Source: Saksenaea vasiformis B4078
Taxonomy: Eukaryota; Mucoromycota; Mucoromycetes; Mucorales; Saksenaeaceae
Assembly (NCBI GenBank): GCA_000697055.1
Contig: JNDT01002401.1
Span: 49,604 to 113,603, forward strand
DNA length: 64,000 nucleotides
Direction: 5' to 3'
The notes under the pieces are model-generated. The model made no database searches. It had not been told where the DNA came from and saw only the letters and a list, made by a program, of their open reading frames with translations. This document shows, one piece after another, positions 63,908 to 64,000 of the stretch (position 1 is its first letter; every line of letters begins with the position of its first letter). Position numbers and translations under genes: made by a program.

Positions 63908-64000
63908 TCATTTGCTGAGCAGAGGTTCCTTGAAGACATGTTCTTTTTGGAGCAGAGGCCGAGAGGACAATGGCTTGCTGTTTTGGGATCCTTGCCCGAT
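63908..64000 (-). CDS. Possible 3' end of a gene continuing beyond the window
   Basis: Read from the right edge on the minus strand, one frame stays open for 30 codons (IGQGSQNSKPLSSRPLL, then QKEHVFKEPLLSK) and stops with TGA at 63908. The wording is polar and Ser/Lys-rich, like a disordered C-terminus. Too short to name. Confidence 0.3.
   Translation of the reverse strand: MGQGSQNSKPLSSRPLLQKEHVFKEPLLSK

Overview
The window is eukaryotic nuclear DNA. It has many intron-split genes with short introns (mostly 40-60 nt, GT..AG) and long AT-rich intergenic stretches. The proteins recognised include RACK1, a TIA1/Pub1-type RNA-binding protein, an ARF-GEF of the Sec7/BIG family, Rad21, RNA polymerase III subunit RPC2, a Rho1-type GTPase and ALYREF. 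The riboflavin gene RIB7, short introns and decayed transposons point to a filamentous fungus. An early-diverging lineage such as Mucoromycota fits best, but this is inferred from how the proteins look, not from a search.

Layout. 1-13 kb: aminotransferase (AGX1-like, +), a small hypothetical (+), a decayed gene (-), a transposon-derived repeat, RACK1 (-), a PH-domain protein (+), a START-domain lipid-transfer protein (-) and a MAPEG membrane protein (+). 14-27 kb: a three-RRM protein (-), a mitochondrial PPR-like protein (+) and the very large Sec7 ARF-GEF (+, 19 exons). 26.9-29.8 kb: a Fanzor-type (eukaryotic TnpB) RNA-guided nuclease gene on the minus strand, convergent with and almost touching Sec7, apparently broken by a stop codon and frameshifts. 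30-44 kb: a small signal-peptide/TM protein (-), RIB7 (-), a low-complexity membrane protein whose start codon is its own exon (+), Rad21 (+), an intronless nitronate monooxygenase (-) and RPC2 (-, 17 exons). 44.8-50.4 kb is a transposon graveyard with two inverted copies of one repeat and a decayed Harbinger (PIF/HARBI1-like) transposase. 51.9-58.1 kb: Rho1 (-) and ALYREF (+) with long gene-free stretches. 60.6-64 kb: a second, interrupted Harbinger 5' fragment, a 328-bp direct repeat pair resembling LTRs, a 16-nt minisatellite, a tRNA-Ile(AAT), and possibly the 3' end of another minus-strand gene running off the window.

The genes do not form a pathway; they are housekeeping genes interspersed with mobile-element debris. 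Most gene models were checked by hand for splice sites and reading-frame phase and close as multiples of three: AGX1, RACK1, PH protein, MAPEG, TIA1-like, PPR, Sec7, RIB7, Rad21, RPC2, Rho1 and ALYREF. The most notable content is the Fanzor locus.
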